Shown one piece after another: positions 1-10,628 of a stretch of 64,000 nt of DNA. The stretch is from Pachyseris speciosa (lineage: Eukaryota; Cnidaria; Anthozoa; Scleractinia; Pachyseridae). A model generated the notes under the pieces. The model did no database searches. It was not told where the DNA came from and saw only the letters and a list, made by a program, of their open reading frames with translations. Position numbers and translations under genes: made by a program. Position 1 is the stretch's first letter. Each line of letters opens with the position of its first letter. The stretch is taken from assembly GCA_016490735.1 (NCBI GenBank), contig JAEMWC010001201.1:1-64000 (forward strand), given 5' to 3'.

Positions 1-227
1 TTTGAGGCAAGGTAATCCAAGTTCGTAGCTTCTCTGTCGCTAAATTCTTGGTAAATAAGCTCATCAACAGGCTGGTGATACCATTCAAGACCCGAGCTTT
101 GTATAGGATTGTAGCCAAAATACTCTTCAGTGAACTCTGGTTCTTCTGGGTTGTAGTGCTCTGTTATGCTTCTTGTGAAACTGAAACAAATATGACCAAA
201 CACCTCTATCAGTGTACTGCTACTCAT
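1..227 (-). CDS. membrane-protein family member A, N-terminus only (cut by window edge)
   Basis: The reverse strand from ATG at 225-227 reads 75 residues of the N-terminus of the intronless multi-pass membrane family, and the reading frame runs off the left edge. It includes the family motifs YNPEEPEFT and QPVDELIYQEFSDREA. It is the duplicate of the 5' end of the intact gene at 42774-44387, with only a few substitutions (for example in residues 4 and 14). No stop or frameshift is visible in the part present. The membrane segments and C-terminus are outside the window, so whether the gene is intact cannot be judged. Confidence 0.8.
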   Translation of the reverse strand, partial: MSSSTLIEVFGHICFSFTRSITEHYNPEEPEFTEEYFGYNPIQSSGLEWYHQPVDELIYQEFSDREATNLDYLAS

Positions 228-2335
228 ATTTCTTCGTCAGTAAACACACAATTTCTTACTTATAGCCGCTTCTTTCCCCGACCCTTGTAGAAAACCGTTT
301 CGAAAATGACCTGAGAAACTTCTTCGTAGAAATGTTGCGGTCAGGCGTTAGATTTATCTTGCGGTCAGCAGCAGATTGCTTTGTTAACAAATTGTCGAGA
401 AAATGTTTGATAATTCATTTCAAAAAATTAATCACTGAAATTTTTGTTGTTGTTGTTGTTGTTGTTTCATTTTAGCCTTTCAGAGGGTGTTTTTGGGTGA
501 AACGGAAACAAAATTGTATTTTTGTTCCATTTTATGTCATTTCGCAAAAAAAAATAGAATTTCTCCAAATCGACGACTCTAAAAATAAAAAAAAGAACTA
601 ATTACCCTGAGAGAATGCGGTCTTCTTTGACTAGGCCAAACCCACGAGAACAGAATTTCTGCACGCAGGTCAGCCTCACAGGCGAGTTGCCAACTTCATT
701 ACGCGAATATTTTCTTATTATGGACAGTGGGAAGAGAGCTTTAAAAATAAAGAGCAAAACAGAGCCAGGAGCAATTGCTGCCAATTTTGCAAATGTCTAT
801 TTAAAGTTAAGCATGGGACTGGCTAATCTGTTCCCACCTCAACACAAAATCTATTTAAACTTTCAAATCGAGGCGGCTTCCACGTAGTGGTAATCAGGGG
901 TGAATGTTTGAGAATATCACCGTTCTGTTCTTGAAAACCTCTAGTTTGTCTAGTGAAAAATGTAATTCAGGAATTTTTGGACAGTTGTAAAAAAGTGCAA
1001 GGGATGCCATCTTTGAGACGTCGTTTGAATAAGATATTGTCGTGTTTAATTGGGCCTCTTACCTTTTGACCAATTAGAAGGCTGTTTTCGTGGACGAACG
1101 CGTCCAATTCGAAACTGACTAGTTTTCGTAAAAGCGGTCTTTCCCCTCGCTCGCCGACTCGTCACTCGCGGCTTCACCGTCCGAGAAGGAGTTAAACAAG
1201 ACCGAGTCTGTGCTCGCTGGATACGAACTAGTCTTCTTACATTAAAAAGCACTCGAATGTTTTTATACAAACTCCCATCGGCACATCTGTACGAGTTTAT
1301 CCGATGATACAAGTTATTTATAAACTGTCATAACAGAAAGCTAGTAAAGCGATTCCTGTTGTTCACTTCAGCCTCCATGGACACGCAAGTCGTAACGGTT
1401 GCCTCGAGGTAGATGAAAGTGTCTACGACCTTGGGAGGATTGCCATCATCACTAATGGCGGAGCAGCAAATCAAATGCACATTGTAAAGGACAGCCAAGT
1501 GACAAATCTAGACAAACGATAACGATATCTTTTTAATTCAGTGCGGGGCTTTGTTCTGGAAAAGATCGTATGTGGAGCAGTTTGTTCCTGTTTGTAAAAT
1601 TCAGTTATGTTTTATCTCACTTGAAAGAGGCCAACCACGTAATTTGACCCAACCTCATAAATACGGCCTTGCTTCACTATACTTAGAACTGGATAGAGGC
1701 AAAATGTCGCCTTCACGATTATAAATGTTGCACCGCTCCTCGATTGCCATTGATTCTAATTAGTGATTGAATAATTTCATCTAAAGCAGTTTTATCGCCA
1801 AACTAATCTCAGGCAAACAAGATAACTATATTAAGGATTCTCAGCCTACAAACCGGGCTCACGGGTGGATGAAAAATTAATATATAGTCTATGACGTGTT
1901 CTTCTTTAACACAAAGGTCTTCTTTCTTTATTTTTCAAACTTAAAAAGAAAACGCTGTTAGGGATACATTCATCAACTTTCAATAGATACACCAGTGAAA
2001 GGAGACTAACCGACTGGTGAAAAGGAATACGCACAGAGCTCGTGGCATGTTTTGCGGTAAATAGGAGGTTTATGTGTAAAAATGAATGGTTGAGACACGT
2101 TGAGGTGTTTTAAAACGAGGAGTGGTACGATGCAGTTAACATAATTGACTAGCTTCATGGGTCCCGGATACCGCTCCTCAGGTCTTGCCCTGATAAGGTC
2201 TCTGTTATAAAAAGCCATCTGAAGTATTGGAGTGGTATGACATGTTAAAGAATCGAAATGACAATCCTGGATTAAGTTGAGATTGGTTTATTTCTCATTT
2301 CAAATTTCAAATTTTCCATGTATCTCAGTCATTCC
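228..2335. other. intergenic, no gene recognised
   Basis: This is the 5' flank of gene A followed by AT-rich DNA. It holds a short (GTT)n tract near 448-467 and several short open frames (up to 90 codons) that are also present in copy R but show no recognisable domain. The TA at 1829-1830 is the empty target of the 1952-bp element that sits at 45983-47934 in copy R. Confidence 0.6.
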
Positions 2336-2838
2336 TTAACTAAACGGCATTTTGCAAGGCTCTTTTGATATGTCGTTAAAACCCCCATAAACGACGACTA
2401 AAAGGTTAGTGCTGATCCACATGGCCAGTGGCACCGCGTTTACAATCGCCACCAAAATGTGTCTCTTCCATCGTTTCCGCCAAACAGCCACGACAGCCAT
2501 ATTCTGATAACGAGTTGCTATCGCCAAAGAACCACTATAAAAACCACTCACTCACCAGAGAAACTGTCGTATGAACAACAAAAAGCTGAAATAAAGGTAA
2601 GAAAGATTGGTATAAGTATCCATTCACAGATACTATAGCCTTTGATTCAGACAACATGCCCATGATGGCGATATCAGCCATCAGTCTCTCACGGCGAGGA
2701 GTACGGAAACTTTCCCAAGAAACTGATGTGTGTGTTTTTTTTTTTTTTCAAATGACATGGAAAATGTGATCAATGACAACCATTGTTCTTCCGGCGTTCT
2801 ATGACTTCCGCAGCTCCATGGTTAATAGGTATTCATGA
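2336..2838 (-). pseudogene. membrane-protein family fragment B (C-terminal third, broken)
   Basis: Reverse-strand fragment of the multi-pass membrane family. It begins inside the conserved HGAAEVIER region near 2838 and ends at the stop at 2336-2338 after KEPCKMPFS. Recognisable pieces in order are AEVIER, FRTPRRERLMADIAIMGML, a shortened loop, and LAIATRYQNMAVVAVWRKRW. There is an A-rich slippage tract near 2739-2749, a one-base frameshift near 2540, and nothing from the N-terminal 60 percent. The C-terminus is closest by eye to the locus at 18886-20495. It is dead, and the same fragment is at 48464-48966. Confidence 0.9.
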
Positions 2839-4605
2839 TTTTGAATGTTCTCAAATTGGGCTAGCCTAAAGATACCTTATTTACTGTCAGAACAGCATAG
2901 TTAAACATAACTTAAGCATATACTCTTTCTCTCTTATTACATTGTACTTTTAAAACTGCTTCTTTGAAAATAGATTCTATCTCAATTCCTTACAACTTTA
3001 AAATCTGGAGAACTGGCTAGAAAATCGTAGGATTATTTCAGATCCAGGCTTTATTAAGTACAAACAAATATTATCTTTTCTCTATTTATATATGTATGTA
3101 ATTAAGTACAAGGCGAATAAAGGTGTTGTTGTTATTGTTGTTGTTGTTGTAAAGGCTCCTGTAATTTCGTCAACTTTCGTGATTAATGGGTACCAGCGAG
3201 TTTGACGAATTCAGTCGAGGAGCAATTCTTTTAAGTGCAAAAGTATTCTAAGTGGTGTTTACATGATACCAGTCCTGTATGGCTTTTGTTACGGCACGAA
3301 AGGAAAATCTGTAAGAGCGTTTTCCAGTAAATCACAAATGTACATTTAATGGCCGATTTTAATTTGAGATGTCAAGGAAAAAATTTCACTTTTTCTTTTC
3401 TGTTCAAGGAACTGCCGTTTTAGCAAAACATTTAGAAATGGAAGATGAGCCTCCCACGTCGCTTTGATCGTAAAATATTTCAGTTTAACAACTGTTAAAA
3501 CGAAAGCACAAACCAGTAACGTAAAAAGTTCAATGCTCGACCCAAGAAACGTTCAAGGTTTTTTTTTTCCTTTTGTCACCAAACTGAGAATTAAGGCTGA
3601 CGGGGAATATTTTAATAAAGATAGCTGTAGATTATCGGAGGATAGGTTTCCAACTTGAATTTATCAGGCGAAACCGAATTAGTGAGTATTTACAATCATA
3701 AGAACTAATGTTTTTCTTACCCATAGCGAACGAAGTAGTAAAACTGTACCAGGCAACGTTTCCATTACTCATGTCCCTAGTTCACACATTTTCGCCATGT
3801 TCAAAATATAAGTACGTGTCTGAACACATCATTCAGGTTTAAAACCATAAAAGCTAAACATCACTAATCATTAAAAACAACCGTGTTAAAATAAATGTGT
3901 AGCACGAGAAGCTACAAAATGAACGTGCTCTACACAGGAAGTGGACAACTGTATCATGACCACGTGGTTCCTAAAAACGTCAAGGAAGAGTTATTTATAA
4001 AGCTACAGATGAACTGTAGGAATCGTAGACAATAACAACGTGTCAATTATAGCAAGAGCCTTATGCACGTAAACGAAGGTAGCCAAAGAAATATCATTAA
4101 TTTAGAAAAAAATGAAATGTTAACTTTTACCAATTTTCAATGTTTAACACTGAAGTACCTAATAATTAATCAGTCAGTATAGGAAATAACACCACCTTGA
4201 GTATCACACATAAGTTGTTCCAGTTGCGACTTTTTTCAAAAATCTTTCAAACCCTTTCGGTTTTCCGATTTTCTTTCCATCATATACTATATTTGAACAT
4301 ATGTAATGAGTCATATGGGAATATATCCAAGATACTGTCTGAAAAAAACCCTTTTAGTTTTCCGGTTTCCTTTCCAGGTCCCCACTCCAGCCTGAGAAGA
4401 GTGAAATTCATCGGGACAACTCAAAGAACCGTACTGCATAAGATAATTGAGATCCGGAATAAAATATCTTTTGAAAGAATTTCTAAAGTAAGAAATGAAG
4501 ACCTCAGACAGGCTTCAACGAAATTTCCGGTGATAGAAAGAATAAAGGGAAGAATAAGCATTACAAAATATCATTACAAACTCGGAAGTTAAGATCTTTG
4601 CGAAA
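2839..4605. other. intergenic, no gene recognised
   Basis: AT-rich DNA lying between two divergently oriented pseudogenes. It contains a short (GTT)n tract at about 3124-3150 that is longer here than in copy R. An open frame of 131 codons at 4197-4592 is conserved in copy R but has no recognisable domain and only abuts the pseudogene downstream, so I do not call it a gene. Confidence 0.6.
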
Positions 4606-6207
4606 ATGAGTAACAGCACACTTATAGAGGTGGTAGGCCACACTGTGTTCAGCTTTACACGAAGCGTGACAGAGCACTACAACCCTGAAGAACCTGAATT
4701 CACCGCAGAATCGTTCGGCTTCAATCTGTTAGAAAGCGCAGGTCGAGAATAGTTTTGCCAACCTGTTGACGAGCTTATTTACCAAGAATATAGCGACAGA
4801 GAAACCACAACTTTCTGACGTCTAGGCATCCTTATGTAAGGGTGATCGATGCATGCTCACCAGAAGAGAACGAAGGTTCACCAGAAATTCACCAAGACAA
4901 AGACAGATCCATGTTTGGAAGGAATTTATGCTATCCATGTCCCATACAGTGTGTAAATCAATGTACATAGGAGCTCTGATTTCACTTGTAACCGCTTGCC
5001 TTATAGGTGCAGTATACATGACAACCTTTATTTCTGTTATAAAATTGAACACAACTGCGAATTCCAACCAGGAGATTTAATACCATCACAAGTCCAATGG
5101 ATGCGAACAATTTCATCTGTAGTCTCTTGTGCTTTTCTCTACTTTTGGTAATTTACAAATATGTTACTCCTATTCCGCCCGTTTCAGTTAACCGGGGTGA
5201 AAGGACGCCTTCTCTTGCTCTCTTTCCTAACGTACTGCTTGGACACACTATATCGAATTGCTCTACAGGTTCTAGGAATATCTCATTCCAAACTTTCTGA
5301 CAAGAAGTTTCTCAATACTGTGTTTCTAACAAGCGTATGCTTACAAGTATACCTCATCGCCAATCATTTCGGCACACGGTCAATAAAACATAAATTAAGT
5401 CTGTTCTTCAAGATGATCATGCCAGGATGTTTGCCGCTCATTACTGGAAGCTGCATTTCAGGATATCTTTATCCAGTGTACAGCAAAGAAACCAAAGAAG
5501 GCAAACTTATAATTGCAATTTTCTCTCCTCTCATGGTAGTAATTCTAAAACCTATCTGTCGAATTTGTGTTCAGCGGTTATATAACATTTCCCATCCGGC
5601 ATATTCTTATGTCTTGTTAGCGCCCACTTACTTTGGATCAGCGGTAGTATTTCGGGTTTTACAAGCAGATCTTGACAGTCTACAATCCATCGCTATCCTT
5701 GGTTTAATCCATGGCGCTGCAGAAGTCGAAGAACGAGGCAGTATGGTTGTGATTGATCACGTCTGTCATATGCTTTGCAAAAGAACATCAGCTCCTTGGG
5801 GAACTTTTCGTACTCCTCGCCGTGAGAGACTAACGGCTGATATCGCCATTATGAGCATGCTATCCGAGTCAACTGCAATTGTTGCTGTTAACGGCTACTT
5901 ATACCTTTATCAATTTATTTACCTACAGAACAGTTCCCTTCCAACGTTGCTACAGTCTTGTACCCTACGTGTTTCAGTTCAGTTAGCGATTGAGTGGTTT
6001 TTCAACAGCGTGTCTTTAGCGATTGAGACTCGTTATCAGAATATAGCTCTTATAGCCGTTTAGCGAAGACAATGGAAAAGACATACTTTAGCAGCACTTG
6101 TGAATGCTGTTCCATTAGCTATCTGGACAAACAATACACTGTTTGACGTTGTCGGTGAACACTTTCATGACTCGTTAAAGCAGATCTGCAAGATGCCTTT
6201 TACCTGA
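4606..6207 (+). pseudogene. membrane-protein family member C (full length, several stops and frameshifts)
   Basis: Full-length intronless copy of the membrane family running from MSNSTLIEV at 4606 to KQICKMPFT with stop at 6205-6207. The first 46 codons are in frame, then the Trp codon of the GRE(W) motif is TAG near 4750. Several frameshifts follow across 4815-4930. A one-base deletion near 5028 is private to this copy; copy R still reads through to the second hydrophobic segment. A TAA replaces Tyr after FLYFW near 5151. From 5161 to 6060 the frame is open and matches the family well, until a second Trp becomes TAG at 6061. Copy R has TTG there but a TGA at the next Trp. Confidence 0.93.
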
Positions 6208-7445
6208 AAATCAAGACACTCCTTTTAACCTCATTTCTTCCAACAAGAAATTTAATTTTAAAAAATGTTGCAAAAAGGCTGGGGAAGGCAGTTTTATATT
6301 TATCCTTAAGGTAACAAACTTTCATTGACCCAAAACAAACCACTTACCCAAGACTGACCTCCGTTGTATCGAGCTAATAAATACAGATAAAATAGTGGAA
6401 ATGGCAGTCGTTAAATACCCCTAACTTGACCTCTACTGTGATTGTTTGTAGCCAGTTATTAGTTTTCTCCTGTGATTAGTTTTACCATAGATTAATGTTG
6501 CATTAAATAGCTCGAAGCATTTTGTGCCATTCGGGCTTGGCTGATTGGTATTTTAATAAGAGTGGAATTGTAAATTGGCATCATTGAATCAAATTGCTAT
6601 CTTCCTGTTTGTCACCATGTTAAGATTTCAATCATAGAAGCGTAAACTAAGGGCACTGCAAAGTGCTTCTATCAATATTATCAATATACCGGTGAGAAAA
6701 ATCTAGAGAAAAATGAGACACCGTCAGATTGCTTCACTATGCAAGGGCAACACTTAGATATTTGATGAAATTTGTACAAACATTCTCAAAGTGTGTGAAG
6801 TTCGTATTTACACTACTTTAATTTTCGGTTATGAGATGTTAGTGTAAAAGTGCCATCTCAACATTTCTTAAGGTAAATTAGGAATACTGATTACATGTCC
6901 TGGTTTATTCCCTTACCGACTTTTAGGGCAGTCGTGTAGATTCCCACAGAGGAACACCAACAGGCTGGGCCAATAGTAAATCTCTTGACAAGAATTATAG
7001 AGAGAGAGAAAGCGAACTTTACCTACCGTTTAACTTTTTTTCTCATTCTCTTTCCTACTAGGAAACGTATTTTATAGGACTGATGAAAACCAAGAAAACG
7101 CTTGAGGTTACGATATACCAAAGATACCACATAAGTAGGGAGTGCTAGAAAAATTGCTAAGCAATTTTGACATAAATGTCCCTTCGAAATACAAAAAGGA
7201 GTACAAGCCTTATCTTTTACAACAGTCAACTAGAATTCCCCGCGGTTCAAAAACCACAGAACAACGAAAAATTCCAAGAAAACAAAGAGCGATGCGTTTG
7301 TTCCTTCGAAGATTCTTGGAGAAGGTGGAGAAAGTAGACAGGTAACAAAGGTATCTCGTAGTAAGTTAGAAAAATTGCAAAGCAATTTTGAGATAAATGT
7401 CCGTAGAAAAGACAAAAAGGAGTACCTACATTGTGGTTTAGTCAG

Positions 7446-8147
7446 TTAGCAATCACTCAGAACGCAGATCTGCATAATAGCGCCATTCCTCACAAAATCG
7501 TTGCTTGAAAGTTTACTGTTAATTCCAATGTCCACCGTGGAAGCTTCTTCAATGAAAGATTCTAAGCGGCAGAACATCATCCAGTTATAACGAAGACAAA
7601 GTTTGCGAGACCACACGAGGTTATCCCTCCCAGTCCCATCCACTATAAAATTATCAAAGCCAACTAACACACTTCGCTGTTTTTAACATCCAAACGCAGT
7701 GATTCTTACCGGTTCAAACAAACAAACTCGAGAATTATTCAAGTTAGACGGCGACACTTCGTTGTTTACAGTCTTTGGACGAAGATACGTAAAGTGCGTT
7801 AGTTTTTTATATCTTTTTTCACAGCTCAGTTTCACAACTTTCTCTGAGATTTGATCGATCCATTTGATCGGCGTTTTTTCCCTTGAGTTTCTGCCTTCAA
7901 ATAAAAAGCTTTTAAAAAAAAACATTTCCTTTGCGGGGCCGTACCCTATAAAATGACCGAAGCCAGCCAAAACATCCTTACAGGTTCAAACAAAACATAC
8001 ACTCGAGAATTAATCAAGTTAGACGGCGAAACTTCGTTGTTTAAGGCTTTGGACGAAGATCTCTAAGTTGTTCAATGAAGCGTGAAGTGCACTATTTTTT
8101 TTCATTCCGTCTTTGATTAGTTCGTGCAGCGACTGCACGAACTAATC
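7446..8147. repeat. dispersed repeat, also at 34087-34400
   Basis: The segment beginning with AATCACTCAGAACGCAGATC is matched, at clearly lower identity, by 34087-34400, with the same order of short blocks (TAGCGCCATT, CATCATCCA, ACTATAAA, CTGATTCTTA). Within it a sub-block at about 7703-7790 (CTCGAGAATT, AGTTAGACGGCGA, CTTCGTTGTTTA) recurs at 7984-8060. It looks like an old, partly tandem repeat; its class is not clear. Confidence 0.55.
8115..8147. repeat. perfect 15-bp hairpin with 3-nt loop
   Basis: GATTAGTTCGTGCAG is followed by CGA and then by its exact reverse complement. Copy R keeps both arms unchanged (54226-54258) but has CAA in the loop. It could be a structured RNA element, a cruciform or a repeat end; nothing nearby identifies it. 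Confidence 0.6.
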
Positions 8148-8812
8148 CCAAGACGAGTGAATTATATAAGTAATTTTCATAAATTGTTATTCAAAACAAC
8201 ACTTCAATAAAAAATACACTCCCTGATTGACTAGCCTTACTTGGAGAACTTCCTCGACAAACAAACTTAAGGGACCGCTGAGTTCATACGCCTACAGTAA
8301 CGTTGGTTCAGATTTTGCTCTTGAATAGTACCTGGGACATGTATATTACGACGGCCCTAAATTTTCTCGTACTTACACTTGCGCCCCAGGAGATAAATAA
8401 ACGCGACGCGCTTGTGAGCGTACTAAAATACAATGCGCGCGAAACATGGTTCACTTAGAGAGATATTCTGGGAGATGCATCTTTCTTTAATAGGGACAAG
8501 CGCTATTAGGCGAAGGCTTTCGGTTGCAGCATTTTATGCCTACTAACACGCATGTATTGTGTAGGGCATCGATTTCATCAGTTATCGTTCTAAACAGGCT
8601 ATTATTACTCCGACGTTTCTGAACTGGCATCGTGAGTGTTCTATTGTGTGTCATGGAACAAAACGCAAAACAAACTCCACAGAATTATAACAATCAGGCT
8701 CTTTTAATGTTACACTGTCAGCTCATGGCAAACTTGATATCGATATGAAACTACTGTTAAAATGCAGGCTTAATCCCTTAATTTGTTGTCCGGTTCTGTG
8801 TGGATGGGTTGA

Positions 8813-8938
8813 TTACTTCCTGTCCTCTTTATCTCCAAGCTTTTTCGCGCATTCGCCAAACCTTACGAAGCAGCAGAGCTTCTCCTCGCAGGTTTCGCTT
8901 CCCAAAAGGCAGCACTGGATGATTGGCAGGCATTTTTT
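8813..8938 (-). other. exon 3 of the minus cysteine-rich gene (domain B)
   Basis: Encodes KKCLPIIQCC and onward, and ends in a basic and acidic tail before TAA. It has the same CC pair and x4/x6 spacing as exon 3 of the plus paralogue. Copy R (54924-55049) has Pro in place of Gln at residue 8 of the exon. Confidence 0.85.
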
Positions 8939-9599
8939 CTAAAACAGAACAGGAAAAAAAAATAAAAAGTTAGGAAAACTATTCGAAGATAAGACGTTTT
9001 CGGTTGTTAAGTTATAGACAGATATAAACTGAGGACAGCGTCTTTTTTTACCTGCTATATTTTGTCCCTTGTGGGTGAGATAGGATCCACTTCCCAAAAC
9101 GAATTAATATTGAGGGTTTTGTTCTTATGATAATTCGCTTTTGAGGCTGGACCGAGTACCAAAAAGGTTTTGTAGTCAAACTATAAAAAAATATAATCGA
9201 CGATATTTTCACAAAAACTTTCATCAAAACACCATAGTTCTTGTCTCGATTCTGCAATATACGATCCACTAATGTTTTGTTTGTTTCTTCTTTTCATATA
9301 CATGCAGCATCTACCTCTGATGAGTTAAGGAGATTTTCCATGTTGATAACACGAGGAATAACGCCGATGCTTATAGATGGTCCTTTATATTCGGGCACTT
9401 TTAATTTACCATGCATTCTCGACATGGCGAAGGTAAGATAAGTTAGCGTTCCCTTGTAAATATCCTCATTAGAGACAAGAAAGTTTCTTCCCTCAGCCAC
9501 TCAGATAGCCTTTTGTCAAAAAAAGAAACAAATTTTGAGATAAACACCCATAAAATAAATCCCTTGATGTTACAAGAGGTAATGAATAATGATACATAC

Positions 9600-9737
9600 C
9601 ATTGCTGGTGGTAAATGTTTTATCCGTACACCAGCTTTATGAAGGCATTTGCCAGTCCTTTTGATGCATTTCAAATGTTCACAGGCATCATCTCCGGACC
9701 GTTTGTGGCAAATAACTGCTCTTACAATGCACTTTTT
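9600..9737 (-). other. exon 2 of the minus cysteine-rich gene (domain A)
   Basis: Encodes KKCIVRAVICHKR and onward, with five cysteines spaced 6-8-4-6. Both splice sites match consensus and both boundaries are in phase 0, exactly as in exon 2 of the plus paralogue at 14225-14365. Copy R at 55713-55850 carries the same exon with no frame change. Confidence 0.85.
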
Positions 9738-9908
9738 CTGTTCAAACAATAAAATGACACCGTAAGTTTTAGAACCACAGTAAAAACGTTAAGCCAATAG
9801 TTCAACGAGTGCTGGAAGGCGAACTCAAAAATTGCACCGCTTCTTTCCGTGACCACCTGGGTTTCTGTGGTTGGCAAGATGTTACTAGGTAAATATCCTT
9901 ATCTTATC

Positions 9909-9934
9909 TTATTTATTTATTTATTTATTTATTG
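9909..9934. repeat. (TTTA)n microsatellite, length differs between copies
   Basis: About six TTTA units here; copy R at 56018-56053 has about nine, preceded by a longer T run. Confidence 0.85.
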
Positions 9935-10620
9935 TATAACTTTCATTTAGACAAAAACTATTAATTTTTGTGGATTGCAATATGAAGAGGAGGTTAAGCT
10001 TATAAATACCGCACAATCTATTTATCTACCCATCTATCCAGCCATCCTTTTATGTAAAAGGCCCCCACTGCAGTGAAACCAAATGTGTTATTATCATTGT
10101 CATGGAGCCGACAATACGTAGACAGGAGTTGAATATATATATAAAATGCTTTAATGAAGAAGTGGTTACAGGGAGCCGGTCAGTGTCTACTGAAATACTA
10201 TATATGAAAGCTAGTCAAATATAATGTAAGCTTGGTTACAAAGTTCAAGTGGATTAAGGGCTAATCCACAGCAAATGCCTCCTCCTTGTTCTCGGGAGTT
10301 CACGTTTTTGATCCCTCCATTTTTCCACTATTTTAAAGTTACTGAAAATGTACGCTAACTTCAACATCCCCCCCCTCCCCTCCCCCCGCGCAAGCGCTTT
10401 CGAAATAAATAGTCGACCAACAACGAAATTGAAGATGGAGCTCATATGTTCCTTTATACTGTGAGGGTATCTCGATTCTTTGGAGTTAGTATTGGCATCA
10501 ACTAAAGATGAATGACACAGCCACCAAGGCGAGGACCAGCACAGCTACTATTGCCTTCATGTTGACGAGTGGTAATCAGTGCTCTGGAAAACACGATATG
10601 CTAAGCATAATTACCACCAG

Positions 10621-10628
10621 TTTATATA
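10621..10628 (-). promoter_or_regulatory. TATA box of the minus cysteine-rich gene
   Basis: Reverse-strand TATATAAA lies 60 bases upstream of the ATG, which would give a short 5' leader of about 30 nt. The same box is intact in copy R at 57171-57178. Confidence 0.55.

Larger units (their letters stand above)
6208..8812. other. intergenic with dispersed repeats
   Basis: No gene is recognised. Two versions of a short dispersed motif (AAGCAATTTTGA followed by ATAAATGTCC and AAAAAGGAGTAC) occur near 7159-7205 and 7380-7425, with a diverged form near 15593-15640. The block 7446-8147 is listed separately as a dispersed repeat. Short open frames here match no family I know. Confidence 0.5.
8813..10560 (-). 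pseudogene. secreted cysteine-rich peptide gene, minus paralogue in copy L (exon 1 truncated)
   Basis: Three-exon gene on the reverse strand. Exon 1 starts at ATG 10558-10560 with a clear signal peptide beginning MKAIVAVLVLALVAV. Exon 2 is 9600-9737 (46 codons), flanked by a ...GTTTGAACAG acceptor and a GTATGT donor. Exon 3 is 8813-8938 (41 codons plus TAA) after a pyrimidine-rich acceptor. Exon 2 has cysteines spaced C-x6-C-x8-C-x4-C-x6-C, and exon 3 has C-x5-CC-x6-C-x4-CC-x6-C; both are lysine-rich. All introns are phase 0. Compared with copy R, about 430 bp are missing immediately after the signal peptide near 10511, removing the propeptide and the exon 1 donor, so the frame runs into TGA. 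Exons 2 and 3 are intact. Function is unknown. Confidence 0.85.

Noticed and set aside
602..887. overlapping open frames on both strands, conserved in copy R
   Set aside because: Neither shows a domain, and near-identity is expected from the duplication.
4197..4592. 131-codon open frame, conserved in copy R
   Set aside because: Conservation follows from the very recent duplication. No domain, no splice or promoter support.
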